A stretch of DNA of 64,000 nucleotides from Auanema rhodensis. Lineage: Eukaryota; Nematoda; Chromadorea; Rhabditida; Rhabditidae. Positions 27,175 to 41,907 of the stretch are shown in pieces. Within the stretch, counting starts at the first letter, position 1. The number at the start of each line of letters is the position of its first letter. A program made the position numbers and the translations under genes. The notes beneath the pieces are model-generated. The model did not search any database and had not been told where the DNA came from. It saw nothing but the letters and a program-made list of their open reading frames with translations. The stretch is from the NCBI GenBank assembly GCA_964057225.1, contig OZ059895.1:14747001-14811000 (forward strand), given 5' to 3'.

Positions 27175-27942
27175 GGTGGTTGCATTGATTCCCGGCCCCC
27201 CTGTGAGAAAATCAAATTTTTATGCTAATTTTACAAAATTTTTTAAAACTAAATTCAAAATCTAAAAATTAGAATATTTTTAGAGCTAATAAAATTAAAA
27301 AACTTTACATTTTAAAAAAACTCTTTATTTTTTGAACGTTTTTTTTTTGCTTCCGTTATGAATGTTTCTCTTTTGCGCAACGCCCTTCTTCATCATTTTA
27401 ATGAAGGTATTTCTGCCAAAGAAACCTTCAGAAAAATGAAAGTTGTCTATGGAGATTCTTCTCCATCGTATTCAACTTGTAAGAAATGGTTTAGCCGCTT
27501 TAAATCCGGCGAGTTCGATCTCCAAGATCGTCCTAAACCCGGAGCTGCTGAAAAATTCAGCAACTGCGACCTTCAAAAGGTTCTCGATTGCACTCCTGGA
27601 GCAACGACAACGCTTCTGGAGCTGGGATGGACGGTTCTCAAACACCCCCTTACTCTCCAGACCTTGCCCCAACAGATTTCCATCTGTTTAGGTCAATGGA
27701 GCATAGTTTAAGGGGAGAGAACTTCAAAAACCTACAGGAAGTTGAAACTTTTGTTAAAAAATTTTTTGCATCAAAAAATAAAGTTTTTTTCAGGAAAGGT
27801 ATCAGAAGTTTGAAAGAGAGATGGGAGAAAGTCATTGCGAAGCAAGGAGAATACTAAAAATAATAAATTTTTTTCTCCAAATATGTTTTTTTGACTATTT
27901 TATAGGCTTGGTGGGGGGGGGGCGGGAATCAATGCAACCACC
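27175..27942 (+). mobile_element. internally deleted mariner-family transposon
   Basis: The ends are a perfect 20-bp terminal inverted repeat beginning GGTGGTTGCATTGATT (27175-27194 and 27923-27942), each followed inside by a C/G run. A TA precedes the left end; the right flank reads ATA, so the TA duplication is off by one base. Inside, codons from 27358 give the mariner N-terminal helix-turn-helix region (CKKWFSRFKSGEFDL, then DRPKPG). From about 27627, in another frame, comes the transposase C-terminus with PPYSPDLAPTDFHLF and a terminal ERWEKVI segment. At 768 bp it is well short of the usual ~1.3 kb. Confidence 0.9.
27358..27857 (+). pseudogene. mariner transposase remnant
   Basis: The N-terminal DNA-binding part (about 78 codons from 27358) and the C-terminal part (about 27627-27857, ending in TAA) are in different frames, with the central catalytic region missing between them. 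In the family the active site is D,D34D. Only the last aspartate (in SPDLAPTD) is present; the first two are lost with the deletion. No active enzyme can be made. The intact ends could still be moved by a transposase encoded elsewhere. Confidence 0.88.
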
Positions 27943-28716
27943 ATATTTTTTCCTATATAATGAGCAATTTATTATAAATATTAAAAATAAAACTTATTCC
28001 ATCAAATAATATGAGTCAAGCTCAAAATGCTGTTCTATTTTTCGAACTTTAAAGCCAAATAATAATTGAAAAAGCTGGATTCGACTGTACATTACCGATT
28101 GTATTCTATATACAATATAATATTTTAAATAATTTTATAAAATTATAAAAGATGGACAAATCGAGTATGTACATCAACTCATGTAGATTGTTCAGCTTGT
28201 TCAATTGAAACGAATTAGAGGAAAACCATCAAGTACTAATAATCTTAAACATTCAAATAACAATGAACTAAGACATGTAAAGAAAGACGGGAGAAAGACA
28301 TTGAGAATTGAGCTATTACTTGAGAGTTTTTGGAACAAACATCATATAGCTTCAACACTTTAATCCTTTGAATCGTTTTATATAAATAATTTTAGTTTAA
28401 AGCTATTATTTACGGCAATTAGTCAATTGTATTGGTAATTATATTAAAAATAAAAAGAAATTAATGAAATCTTCATGTATATGTAATATATGTGATAACA
28501 TGTATTAATTATTTTAAAAATGTCTATTATGGTAAGTTAATATTAGAAATAAAATTTAGATTATAATACATATTAAGTAAGGAATATATAGAGTAAGAGG
28601 AGGGTAATTTCTAAATTAGCATAATCGTATACTACAAGCTTCATACGAAAAGCAACCAGGAGATTTCGAAAATCACGCTGCTGCAATCATCATCAGATAA
28701 TCAATCAATCGATATT
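27943..28716. other. intergenic, no supported gene
   Basis: AT-rich sequence between the mariner copy and the 3' end of PNPO. I see no coding or RNA signal. Confidence 0.6.
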
Positions 28717-29782
28717 CTATGGAGATAAACGATACATATACCAATCTTTTTCTACAGCAACTCCAATATCTTTATCTAATGAGAATATGATGCGATCATG
28801 TAAACGATCACTTTGACCTTGCCAGAATTCAAAATATCGTGGAATGAGTTTGAAACCACACCTGCAAACAATGCTTATGACACATAGATTAATAGTTTAT
28901 AACAAGCATACCAAGACGTAGGACGTGTAATAGATGATTCACCTTCCTTCACAGACAATTCTTCCAATTCTTTCTTCTTATTCAATAAATGCTAAATATG
29001 TTTTCAATATCAATAGTCGTTTTTATAAAAGCATGACGTACTTCTCTGTTAGGAATTACAGTACTTTGCTCGCTGCTCTTTGAGCCAATACGAGAAGGTA
29101 ATGGTCGACTATTCCAATACTGTTCAGCTTCTGATTCAGGTAATTCCACTATTTCTCCTTCAACTCTTACCTAAAATATATAATATATCTTCTAATTATA
29201 TAAAGTTGAATATACTTGTCGATGTACTGTTGGCCAATAGAATAGCATACAAGCATTCTTATTTTCCGAAATATTTTGAATTTTTCGAGAAGATTTGTTA
29301 GTATAGAATGTGAATCCCTCTGAATCATAACATTTCATCAAAACCATACGTGATGAAGGTCGTAAATCTCTGAAACAAAACATGTTTTAATACAAATATG
29401 CTTTAATCAATAAGTGTACTTTCCGACTGTTGATATACAAACTGCATTTACTTCCTCAAATGCTAAATCTTTTCTTTTGGCTACATTTTTAAACCTTAAG
29501 ATACAATTTTGAATGTGGTTATATCAAATAATTTACCATGAATCATATAATTTGAAAGGATCTTGATGAGCAAGTTCAGATTCAAGTAGATATGGCTCTT
29601 CATTGTTAAAGTATGGGCGTCTCCAATCTAAAATTTACAAATTTGTCAATGTTTCAGAATAGTGTTGATAGGAGAGGTTGAGAAATAGTGAGAGAGAGAG
29701 AGCATAGCCATTAAGCTTATCAATAATGCTGGAAAGTAAAATCAATGAGTTCACCATTAAGATTAACAGGTACGTCACCCAT
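28717..29782 (-). CDS. PNPO: pyridoxine-5'-phosphate oxidase
   Basis: Catalyses FMN-dependent oxidation of pyridoxine or pyridoxamine 5'-phosphate to pyridoxal 5'-phosphate, the last step of vitamin B6 salvage, in the cytosol. Seven exons join in phase: 29782-29755, 29627-29537, 29494-29420, 29369-29216, 29170-29042, 28991-28912 and 28861-28717, giving 233 aa (human PNPO is 261 aa). Family hallmarks: SSRMVLMK (residues 70-77, FMN/substrate contact), [28 protein letters not shown], and near the C-terminus [11 protein letters not shown] (199-209), whose two arginines bind the substrate phosphate. The protein ends in the usual Arg-Leu-Ser-Pro. The Met at 29782 is the first in the exon; the exon opens at a TTACAG acceptor at 29832 and is in frame back to it, so trans-splicing there or a further 5' exon is possible. 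The third acceptor is TTAAG, weaker than the rest. Confidence 0.95.
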
Positions 29783-29832
29783 TCTTCTAACAGCTACGGC
29801 TAGTCTGGTAAATCGTTGAACAAGAATTTTGC

Positions 29833-30458
29833 CTGTAATTTCAAAACAAATAAAAATTAATTTAATAATATAAAATATTTTAAAGAAGCTACAACGAATT
29901 TGAAAAATGGGAAAAAAAGAAAAATAAGGATTTAGACTAAAGGATATAAGTGCAACTAAACGTCCTGCTATGCACCTCATGAAAATCAATAACAATACTC
30001 GATAGAGCAAGCGAAAAGTTCATAAAACTTCTAATTTTATAGATAATTAAGTAATTTAGCAAAGCTCGCTCAAACTAAAACATTTCGAAATTGAACTGAT
30101 AACGGTAATGAGAGCCAAAAATCAGAAAATCGAAAGTAAGAAGAAGAGAAACTAAGAAAAAAAGTAATGAGATTGTGCAGAAAACATAAGAACGAGGACA
30201 TATTGATTTATATCGCACTATGATGTATTCCAAAGTTTTACGTGATATTTATTATCTTTTCTTGAAAATAGAAAAAGAAATAGTAGTAGAAATGTGGATT
30301 TATATCTGTTTTAACAATGAAGAAAAGCACATTGTATGTAATATTGAATAACTTATATCATCAATCATTTACCGAATACCGTAATAATCTTCAAAATTCG
30401 ATGATGTTTCACGTTTTAGACAAAATATTTGTTCTCCAAATGGAGTTCAAAAAAGTTT
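29833..30458. other. intergenic, likely PNPO upstream region
   Basis: AT-rich sequence between the PNPO 5' end and tRNA-Ile. The frame that extends PNPO upstream encodes a Phe/Ile/Leu-rich stretch through a probable outron and is not believed. Confidence 0.5.
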
Positions 30459-30532
30459 TGCCGCCAGCAGGGGTCGAACCTGCGACCTTGGGCTTATTAG
30501 ACCCACGCTCTAACCGACTGAGCTATGGCGGC
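30459..30532 (-). tRNA. tRNA-Ile (anticodon AAT)
   Basis: A complete 74-nt cloverleaf on the minus strand. The acceptor GCCGCCA pairs with TGGCGGC; D-stem GCTC/GAGC; anticodon stem TGGGT/GCCCA with loop CTAATAA, so the anticodon is AAT (reads ATT, with A34 normally edited to inosine); T-stem GCAGG/CCTGC with loop TTCGACC. A run of six T follows on the minus strand, the Pol III terminator. No intron. Confidence 0.96.
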
Positions 30533-31370
30533 ACACATGTGAGCTTATTTTTTTCAAATGATAATGTTTCTGTTGAATTATGTCGTGTTATTATACCTAA
30601 ACTTAATGGTGACGTTTGTTTCAGATTACTAACGTGACACCAACCACTTCTTCCATGGCTGCAAAGTGTAAATGAATTCATTTTCCAATCGAATTCTTGC
30701 ATATCCGGCTGTGTTTGTATTGTTTTAACTATTTTTCCAACCGTTCCCGTTCTCATATTTCCTTTTACAACTTATCCTGTCATGCACTTTAGATCTGTTT
30801 CCGACTGTTATAATCATTTGTTATGAGTAAGATTAATTTTACAATCATCATGAGAATTGAATTCCTTAGCTTTAGGGTGTGGAACGAAAAGTAAAACTAT
30901 TGAACATGTGGTCAGATTAGTCCAGCCCACCCACATCTCTCCTCAAACCAAAATAGGGCAATATGATAAGAAACCTACTCCATTCGATTAGGTGCTGTTC
31001 TTCCTGTGTCTGTGGTGATGTAGCACGTTGACCCAGTGATATCAAAGCTTCTCTTATTTGTCTATGAGACTCAAAGACATATTAGGAGCAGCAGCAACCT
31101 AGGAGTGAGTTAGTAAGACTACCCGCCAACCCAGCCAATCATACGACAGCTTACCAGTTGTCCGCCAGACTATTTCTTATTCCTTTACTCTATTTGGCTA
31201 TCTATTTCTATTTGTATATTTAATCTCCATAGCTGTCACACATCACTCATTTATCTATTTTAGTTGATTGCCTATGTCTATGCTATCATCAACTATAAAT
31301 CTAACCCATGTTTTATTTATTTTTTTTTTCAAATTAATTATTTTCTATAAGAACTATAAGGCCAGACGTA

Positions 31371-31407
<37 letters not shown>

Positions 31408-31911
31408 CTTCCCTTCTCTGTATGCAAGCTCTTCATTGTTCTCTTCTTCTTATTTTTCTTGATTATATTATTTATTTGTTAATCAATCAGTATACATGTT
31501 TTTAATTTTGTTTTCTTCACAATAAATGTTGATATTAGGCAATTGGCCAAGCTTTTTGTAGCTTTTTCAACTTACTTAAACAGACTGTGGTTCATGAAGA
31601 TCATGGTTATCTTGACTTATGACGCCTCACTTATATCTTATCAGCTTAAAGAGAACTTAAAGCAGCTTTAAACTTTTTTGATTTTTCTATGTATGTAGTA
31701 TAGTTGAACCTCATTCTTGAGAGTGTAAATCACTAAATTTTAGCACTTCACAGCATATTGCTATACCCCTTACTATATCACTTTATCTTTGAAAATATGC
31801 ACCGACCAGACTCTTTTTCTCTTCCCCTCTTCCTCTCTTTATAGCTCGTTTCAATATAGCATTCTTCTTTGTGGTTTGATTTCATTGTTCCGTTTTTGCA
31901 GCAAATAAAAC
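30533..31911. other. intergenic, likely upstream region of the GRXCR-like gene
   Basis: No supported gene. It contains a (CT)n array at 31374-31404 and becomes pyrimidine-rich toward the gene at 31921, including a T-rich tract ending in TTTTTGCAG just before its start, as expected for an outron. Confidence 0.5.
31374..31404. repeat. (CT)n microsatellite
   Basis: About 31 bp of CT repeat on the plus strand. Confidence 0.9.
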
Positions 31912-31920
31912 TTTGCCAAG

Positions 31921-33211
31921 ATGGCGCTTGATATCAAAGAAATGGTTCGCAATTTGCATCGCATGAGATTAGAATTAGAAAGATCTCTGAATAATGAGAA
32001 TGATCTATTAGTTAGAAATGGATCTATTGTTGGACGTAAACTTCATGTTTTTAATACAATTCGAACTTTAAGAAGAAAATCTCTGTTACTGGTAATTTCT
32101 TTCCTTCTTCTCAACACTAATCTGGTAATCAATCAAAAACTTTTATAGAGAGATTATATTGCTGAGGAAGAGAATTCAGTTATCATTTACATAACAACTT
32201 GTGGAATTTTCCGAGCTGTATGGGAAAGATGTCAACAAGCTGTGCAATTACTGCGAGCCTTGAATATAAAGGTAATTTTACCATCTTTTCACTTTATCCG
32301 CTATTGAGAAAATATTTAAAAAGAGAAACTAATCCTTTTCAGATTGAAGTACGAGATTTAAATTTGGATCCCAGCTATGTATTCGAATTACTGGATCGCA
32401 TGCAACTGCTCCCTGTAAGTTTTCCCATTCTAATGTTGTCAGCAGTTAGAGTTACAATCTGAAAAACATGAAATATGATAGATGAAAGTGAACAAATTCA
32501 TGATTTTTCGTTAATAGGATGATCGTGAATTAGTTTTCGACAACTTGCCCATGGTTTACGTCAATGGAAAATATTTTGGGGTTTGTCTTCTAAAGCCAAT
32601 TGGTATTTCACAGTTTTTTTTTTCAGAACGACGAAACACTTATCTTATCAAATGAAAAGAAAGAGCTTTCGGATCTGCTGAAAGATTTTCAGGTGATTAT
32701 ATATTTTATTCTTTATACCATAAACCATTAACTATATGTATGGCCATTACGCTGGGCTATAAAGAGATAACACAAATGTCATGCTTGTGATAAGCAAATC
32801 ATCAGTCACATTAAAAAATTTGAAGAATGCTGATATCAATCAATAATCAAAATTTGAATACCGCGTCATACTGTGTACCCATCTCACGTGAACGCTGATG
32901 CACCGACTCTTGTTATGATTATTATGCATGGCTAAATCGGTTGTTTCCTGCTCATGATTCAAACTTTCAGTTGATTCACGAGATTATAAATCAATAGAAT
33001 TTTAAACGATTTTCAATAAAACAAACTATTTAAGGGTCGTACAAATTGTTCAACATGCAATGGCGCTGGGTATATCGTTTGCTCCAAATGTTCAGGAAGT
33101 AAAAAAGCTACAGGAGATGCTTTCTCTATTCGCTTGAAATGTGCCAGTTGTGATCAAAACGGAATAGCACCCTGCCAGTTCTGCACTCCAAGAGCATGCA
33201 GGCAGCTGTAG
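31921..33211 (+). CDS. GRXCR1-like glutaredoxin domain, cysteine-rich protein
   Basis: Six exons chain in phase: 31921-32091, 32149-32271, 32343-32414, 32518-32580, 32627-32692 and 33035-33211, giving 223 aa. Residues 1-57 are a charged N-terminal helix region. About 66-160 form a glutaredoxin fold: strand VIIYITTCG, helix with WERCQQAVQLL, cis-proline segment NLPMVYVNG (P133), then KYFG and a closing helix. Only one cysteine (C75) is near the usual CxxC active site, so classical dithiol activity is unlikely. Residues 166-223 carry four CxxC pairs (170/173, 181/184, 201/204, 212/215), which should bind two zinc ions. Domain order and the GYIVCSKCSGSKK-type tail match vertebrate GRXCR1, an actin-bundle/stereocilia protein; function in worms is inferred only. 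The start lies 19 bp behind a TTTTTGCAG acceptor, suggesting trans-splicing. It converges on klp-20, 321 bp away. Confidence 0.88.
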
Positions 33212-33532
33212 TTCATAGTTTACTTTGTCCCTTTCCTTTCTAATTTCATAATATACGAACAAATGTCCCAAAAATAGAATTCAATATTGGAATATGATCT
33301 CTTCGACAAATTGGAGGAAATTGAGAAAAAAACTTTCAAATTTATTTATGCATTTGTACAAAGAGAAAGACACGCCTTTATATGATTATCACACAAGTTG
33401 AGTTCATGCGTTGATTATGAAAAGATTTGTTATTTATACCATGACTTAGATAATTATTAGTTGAGATCACTTAATGAATAAAGTTTCAAATTATGAATAC
33501 GTACATATGAACAAGATAAATTATGATTGTTA
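33212..33532. other. convergent 3' region between two genes
   Basis: Short 3'-to-3' interval between the GRXCR-like gene (+) and klp-20 (-), AT-rich. An AATAAA near 33477 is a candidate polyadenylation signal for the plus-strand gene. Confidence 0.5.
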
Positions 33533-36970
<3,438 letters not shown>

Positions 36971-36972
36971 CT

Positions 36973-37564
36973 AAAAACTCAAAATATCGGTTGTTTATAT
37001 GGAAATTCGCATAAAACACGTGAAAGATATTAATGGTATGCTATGAAAACCAGTTGTGAAATTAAAAATACAAAAAAGAATAAATACTTTAACTATTTAT
37101 GTAGCAAAGCGATAATAATATACATTAGTTAAATCAATCGTATACTTAATATACAGCCTAATACGACCAAGAATGACGAACATAGGCTAACATGGAAAAA
37201 GGGCAGGAGGGATCAAGCATATCATAGAGTAGCAAGATAGGAGAAAGAAAAGAAAAAAACTGTACAAGATCACTGCGATAAGAAATTCTGAGAATATCGC
37301 AAACATTTTTCTAAGAAAAAATCAGAAATAAATAGTTGAAGTGAGTCTAATAATTCGTAACCAGGATTCAAAACTACCGTCCATTAAAGACCAAGCAAAT
37401 TGTTAAAAACTGCACACAAGAAGCAAAAAAAATTAATTTAGATTAGAAGAAAATGAAAATAAATTAAGACAAAGCATAACCAAATCGAGACTTGCCTAGC
37501 AGCATATGCATAAATAAGTGAGATTTTGCGCGAATTTTAAATAAATATATTCAGAAAGCAAAGC
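36973..37564. other. spacer between ppk-2 and klp-20
   Basis: AT-rich spacer of about 590 bp between two minus-strand genes. No coding signal. It is longer than a typical ~100-bp nematode operon gap, so shared transcription is possible but not indicated. Confidence 0.5.
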
Positions 37565-39304
37565 TTATGGTGTGACGGCTTTTGTTACAAACTCCATTAA
37601 TCGACGGGCATACTATAAATGGAAAAAATTATTGAAGAAAATACTATAATAAACATACCTGTTCTGGTTTTACTGTACTAATGTTTTCGGCCTCTGAGCC
37701 GTATTTTACTGTTTTGGCAGCTGTTGCGGTTCTCTTTTTAACTCCATAATAGGTTAAAATGTCGACGAGACCAATAAAGTATATCAAGCTTCTATCACTG
37801 TCTGAAACAATATAAGATTGTTATGTATGTTGTTTAGATTTGCTTTCCCACCTGGATGGGTAGCGATAGCATAAAATTCATCATCCAACTCAGGGCCCCC
37901 ACTAAGTGGGGGGAATGCTCCAATGGAAGGCAAAGGTGAATCAGGTGGAGTAGGAGCTAGCTCATCAGCTGACTCTTCACTAACATGCTCGGCAGGACGA
38001 TTAGCAGCTTCAACAATAGCTCTCTCGCAGTCATGAATACCTGTCATAGAAAAATTTCTGCGATGAGTTGAAAAGCATTATTAAACACTAACCTAGAAGA
38101 AGAGAGTAGTCCATAAGATGTAACTTTGAGAGGAAAGCTGTGTCCGAAGCCAACATTTCCAGCAGCTGTTTACGTGCTTCCTAATACAAAACCGTGTACA
38201 ACACTTGGTGGATATGTAACACGAACCTCTGGCAGATGAAGCTTCAAGTTTTGCTCCAGGAAATCATTATCTTTCAACGTGGGGAGATCCTTGGTTTTTT
38301 CTTTATCGGAAGCAGCACGAGATACAGTGGAACCCTAAGTAACAATGATTCATTGAAAAATTAAAACATAAAAATGGCAAGCAAACCTTGAGGTCAAATT
38401 TCGTATGTATATTATATTTACGTCCAAAGACATTGCGCATTACAATAAGGTAAGTTTCAGTACCATCAATAGTTAGCCTAAATATTGAAATTTCTTGAAA
38501 ACGGGTACATATTTTCCATTTCATACCTATATAATCCAAGATATTGGGGAAGTAATGTTTTGCCCTGTGTCTCAACTACATACTCATGATAGTCTTTTAA
38601 AACAGAATGAAGTTCGGCCACAGCATCAGAGTCCATAGACTATATAACCAATGTGAGAAAATCAATAACAAAAATAAAAAGTAATACCTTAATCACAAAT
38701 TTCTTATCGAATGAGACAAAAAAACGTGGAGTTCCACCGGTTTTACCATCAAGTGGATCCGGTTCAGGCTCATAACTAAGAAACAAACAAAAATAAAATG
38801 AAAAACAACACAAACTCACAAAGTTAGTGATCTCAAGTATTCCTGTTGATCAACCGAAAACTGCTCTCGGAGATTACGGAAAACATTAGGACAATACTCT
38901 TTGACCTACGAAATAAAAAATAAAAGAAAAAAATTATAAAATGAATAATACCTTATAGTGGCTTGGCATAATATCCTTATTGAAATAATGGTTATCAACC
39001 TTTACTTTAGCATAAGCCTCAAATCAATGAAATAAACAATATGAAAAACAATAAAGATAAACCTTGAAGTCATCAGGCATCAACAATCCCGGAGGAGCAA
39101 CATGCATAAGTTGGTCAATAGAATGATTTACTCCCCACATAAAAACAGAAAGTAGAGGTTCCTATACAAATAACAATTTTAATGATCGTAAAAAGATCAA
39201 GTAGTACAAACCTTAGCTCTAAATAACTTCCATTTCGGCACAAGTACTTTACCTTTTCCCTTGATTTTTCCCAGAGAACGGGGAGTCTTTTTCTTGGACG
39301 ACAT
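37565..39304 (-). CDS. ppk-2: phosphatidylinositol 5-phosphate 4-kinase, type II
   Basis: Phosphorylates PI5P at position 4 to make PI(4,5)P2. Twelve exons keep phase: 39304-39212, 39161-39063, 39017-38952, 38905-38820, 38775-38688, 38639-38527, 38477-38387, 38334-38227, 38180-38093, 38040-37852, 37801-37659, 37612-37565. Product 403 aa, the family size. Signature segments: [24 protein letters not shown] (nucleotide-binding lysine 144), [38 protein letters not shown], and catalytic [14 protein letters not shown] (D272). A Pro/Ser-rich insert encoded by 38040-37852 sits where vertebrate PIP4K2 has its disordered insert. The C-terminal activation-loop/C-helix reads [17 protein letters not shown] then KPEQYARR, with one extra residue (Asn) compared with the vertebrate AEISTV pattern. 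PIP4K rather than PIP5K is indicated by the insert and the C-terminal pattern. The start is 13 nt behind a TTTGTTAG acceptor. Confidence 0.95.
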
Positions 39305-39806
39305 GTTCGATGCCTGTCTAACAAATTGAACAATTGAAAAAAAGTAAAATATATAAAATTATTTTAAGAAACAGATGTTGGTCAAGCTTAGCAGTTTATC
39401 AAATGATTAAAAATATTATCTTTCCGCGTGACAAGCACTAATATAAGAAGCATCGAATGGAACGGCTATGGCTGTTGGCGCAAGGTATTGACTGCCAAGC
39501 AACACAACTGGTGCCATTGGCCTGATTGGCGTAAACTCAGTGTTGGCGTTTATTTTGTTTTTCAAAAATGGAAATGGTTATTTTTTTTTCTTTCTTCTGA
39601 AATTCCTCTCGCAAGAAAAATTTAATTTTAAAAGTTCAGCGGGGAAGATGACACTAAAGTTCTCTCTTTCTCAATTGTTGCACAATCTGATGTTCATCTG
39701 ATATAAGCTAGCTTTTTCAAATTTCAATGATGCAACTGAAATTATTACACTCTCAAATCATTCTACTCGAGAAGTTTTATTCGAATTCGTTACAGGGTAT
39801 ATCAAA
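39305..39806. promoter_or_regulatory. shared upstream region of ppk-2 and dars-1
   Basis: About 500 bp between divergent start codons, so both genes must be driven from here. It includes outron-like T-rich acceptors next to each ATG (TTTGTTAG on the minus strand; TTACAG at 39790-39795 on the plus strand). No specific factor site is assigned. A small frame at 39428-39625 has no family similarity. Confidence 0.55.
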
Positions 39807-41907
39807 ATGGCTGATGTTCAACCAGAAGAAGAGAAGAAGCTCTCCAAGAAAGAGCTTAACAAGCTAGCTAAGCAAGCCAAGATTGCTGAGCTTAAAGCCA
39901 AGGTTTGATAAGATTTTAGATAACAAAAAAGATATAAATTTTAGAATCAAGCTAACGCTGAGCAGAAGAAAGAGTCAACTGATGAAGAAGATGTTTCCGT
40001 CGGAATGTATGGAAGCTATGGTTTGATTCAATCTTCCGACAAGAAGGATATTGAGTTTCTTAACGTGAGCCAAATCAGCGATAAGCTCGACGGACAAGAA
40101 GTGAGTTACACAAAAAGTTTGAAAAACAATAATATTGAAAATAGATCTGGGTAAGAGGAAGAATTCATGCCATCCGTTCCAAGGGAAAAACATGTTTCAT
40201 CGTTCTTCGCCAACGTGTCTACACCGCCCAGGTTTAAATTTCATAGTTTACCGATTTTTAACTCTGATTTAGGTTTCACTGTTTGTTGGAGAAAAATTAA
40301 GTAAACAGATGCTCAAGTTTGTTGCTGGAATTTCCAAGGTAAGTTTAGTATTTATGACAATTTCAAGACCTGTTTTTATAGGAATCTATTGTTGATATTC
40401 AAGGAAAGGTCGTAAGAGTTGATGCCGAAATTGCGTCATGCACCCAGAAAACAGCTGAGGTTCTTGCTAGCCAAGTATTCGTAGTATCTGCTTCCGAACC
40501 ACGTCTTCCTCTTCAAATCGAAGATGCTTCCCGTAAAGCTGATGATGAAAGTGGATTGGCTGCTGTTAACTTAGATACTAGACTCGATAACAGGTTTTTG
40601 ACAGAGGATTGAAATTTAACTTATTTTTTCGAATTTCTAGAGTTCTTGATCTGCGTACACCTACTACTCAGGGTATTTTCGCCATTCAATCCGGTATTTG
40701 CCGTTTGTTCAGAAATATTTTGACTGAGCGTGGGTTCACTGAAATTCATACCCCCAAGATTATCTCTGCTGCTTCCGAAGGAGGTGCTAATGTCTTCGAG
40801 GTATATATCATATTAGAATCCTGAAATATTAATCTATCCCAGGTTTCTTACTTCAAAGGTTCCGCATATCTTGCTCAATCCCCTCAGCTTTATAAGCAGA
40901 TGGCTATTGCTGGAGACTTCGAAAAGGTATATAAAATGTATTTAACTATTTTTAATTTATTTTTTTAGGTATTCACTGTTGGAGGTGTTTTCCGTGCCGA
41001 GGATTCTAATACTCACCGTCACATGACTGAGTTCGTTGGACTTGATCTTGAAATGGCATTCAACTTCCATTATCACGAAGTCCTTGAGACCATCGGAGCT
41101 GTCCTCATTAATGTGTTCAAGGGACTTCAGGTTGGATTAGGCGATACAAAGCTGTTAATCCCTGATTTCTTAGGAACAATATGTCGACGAAATTGCCGCT
41201 GTCAACCAACAATACCCAGCCGAGCCATTCCAATTCTGTGAACCTGCTCTTGTTCTGAAGTTTATAGTGTATTTGAGGATCAGTTCCTAAATTCTGATTT
41301 TAGGTATCCTGAAGCTGTTGCTCTCCTCCGACAAAACGGAGTTGAAATGGGAGACGAAGAAGACCTTTCAACTGCCAATGAGAAATTCCTCGGAAAGCTC
41401 GTTAAGGTACTGCGTTAATTCAGTTTTTAATAATCACTTCTCTCTGTTATAGGATAAATACAAGACTGACTTCTTCATTCTTGACAAGTTCCCTCTTGTT
41501 GTTCGTCCATTCTACACTATGCCAGATCCTCATGATTCTAAATATTCCAATAGTTACGATATGTTCATGAGAGGTTTAAAAGATTGTTCTCTTGATTCAC
41601 GCAAAGAATCTAATTTTAGGAGAAGAGATCCTCTCTGGAGCTCAACGTATCCACGACCCTAACTTGCTTATCGAGAGGGCAAAGCACCATGCTGTCGAGC
41701 TTGAAAAGGTTCAATCCTACATCGATTCATTCAAATACGGTTGTCCTCCTCATGCCGGAGGTGGAATCGGTAAGTCTTTAGCTTTAGCTATGTCAAACAT
41801 GCCAATTATTTCCAGGACTCGAGCGTGTCACTATGCTTTTCCTTGGTCTGCACAACATTCGACTATCCTCTATGTTCCCCCGCGACCCCCGCCGTTTGAC
41901 TCCATAA
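39807..41907 (+). CDS. dars-1: cytosolic aspartyl-tRNA synthetase
   Basis: Charges tRNA-Asp with aspartate using ATP. Thirteen exons keep phase: 39807-39902, 39945-40100, 40145-40231, 40273-40338, 40382-40593, 40641-40800, 40843-40926, 40969-41130, 41174-41259, 41304-41406, 41453-41573, 41620-41769, 41816-41907; introns are about 40-55 nt. Product 524 aa, as expected for the eukaryotic cytosolic form. The N-terminus is Lys-rich ([13 protein letters not shown]), seen in animal DARS and linked to tRNA binding or multisynthetase-complex association. Then comes the OB-fold anticodon-binding domain ([16 protein letters not shown]) and a class IIb catalytic core: motif 1 with [10 protein letters not shown], motif 2 [17 protein letters not shown] (from about residue 293), motif 3 GGGIGLERVTM (E497-R498). 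It ends in PRDPRRLTP. Start codon 11 nt behind a TTACAG acceptor. AATAAA at 42047-42052 is a likely polyadenylation signal. Confidence 0.97.

Noticed and set aside
29720..30010. Upstream in-frame extension of PNPO with a hydrophobic N-terminus
   Set aside because: It reads through a clear TTACAG acceptor at 29832 into AT-rich sequence; better explained as outron than coding.
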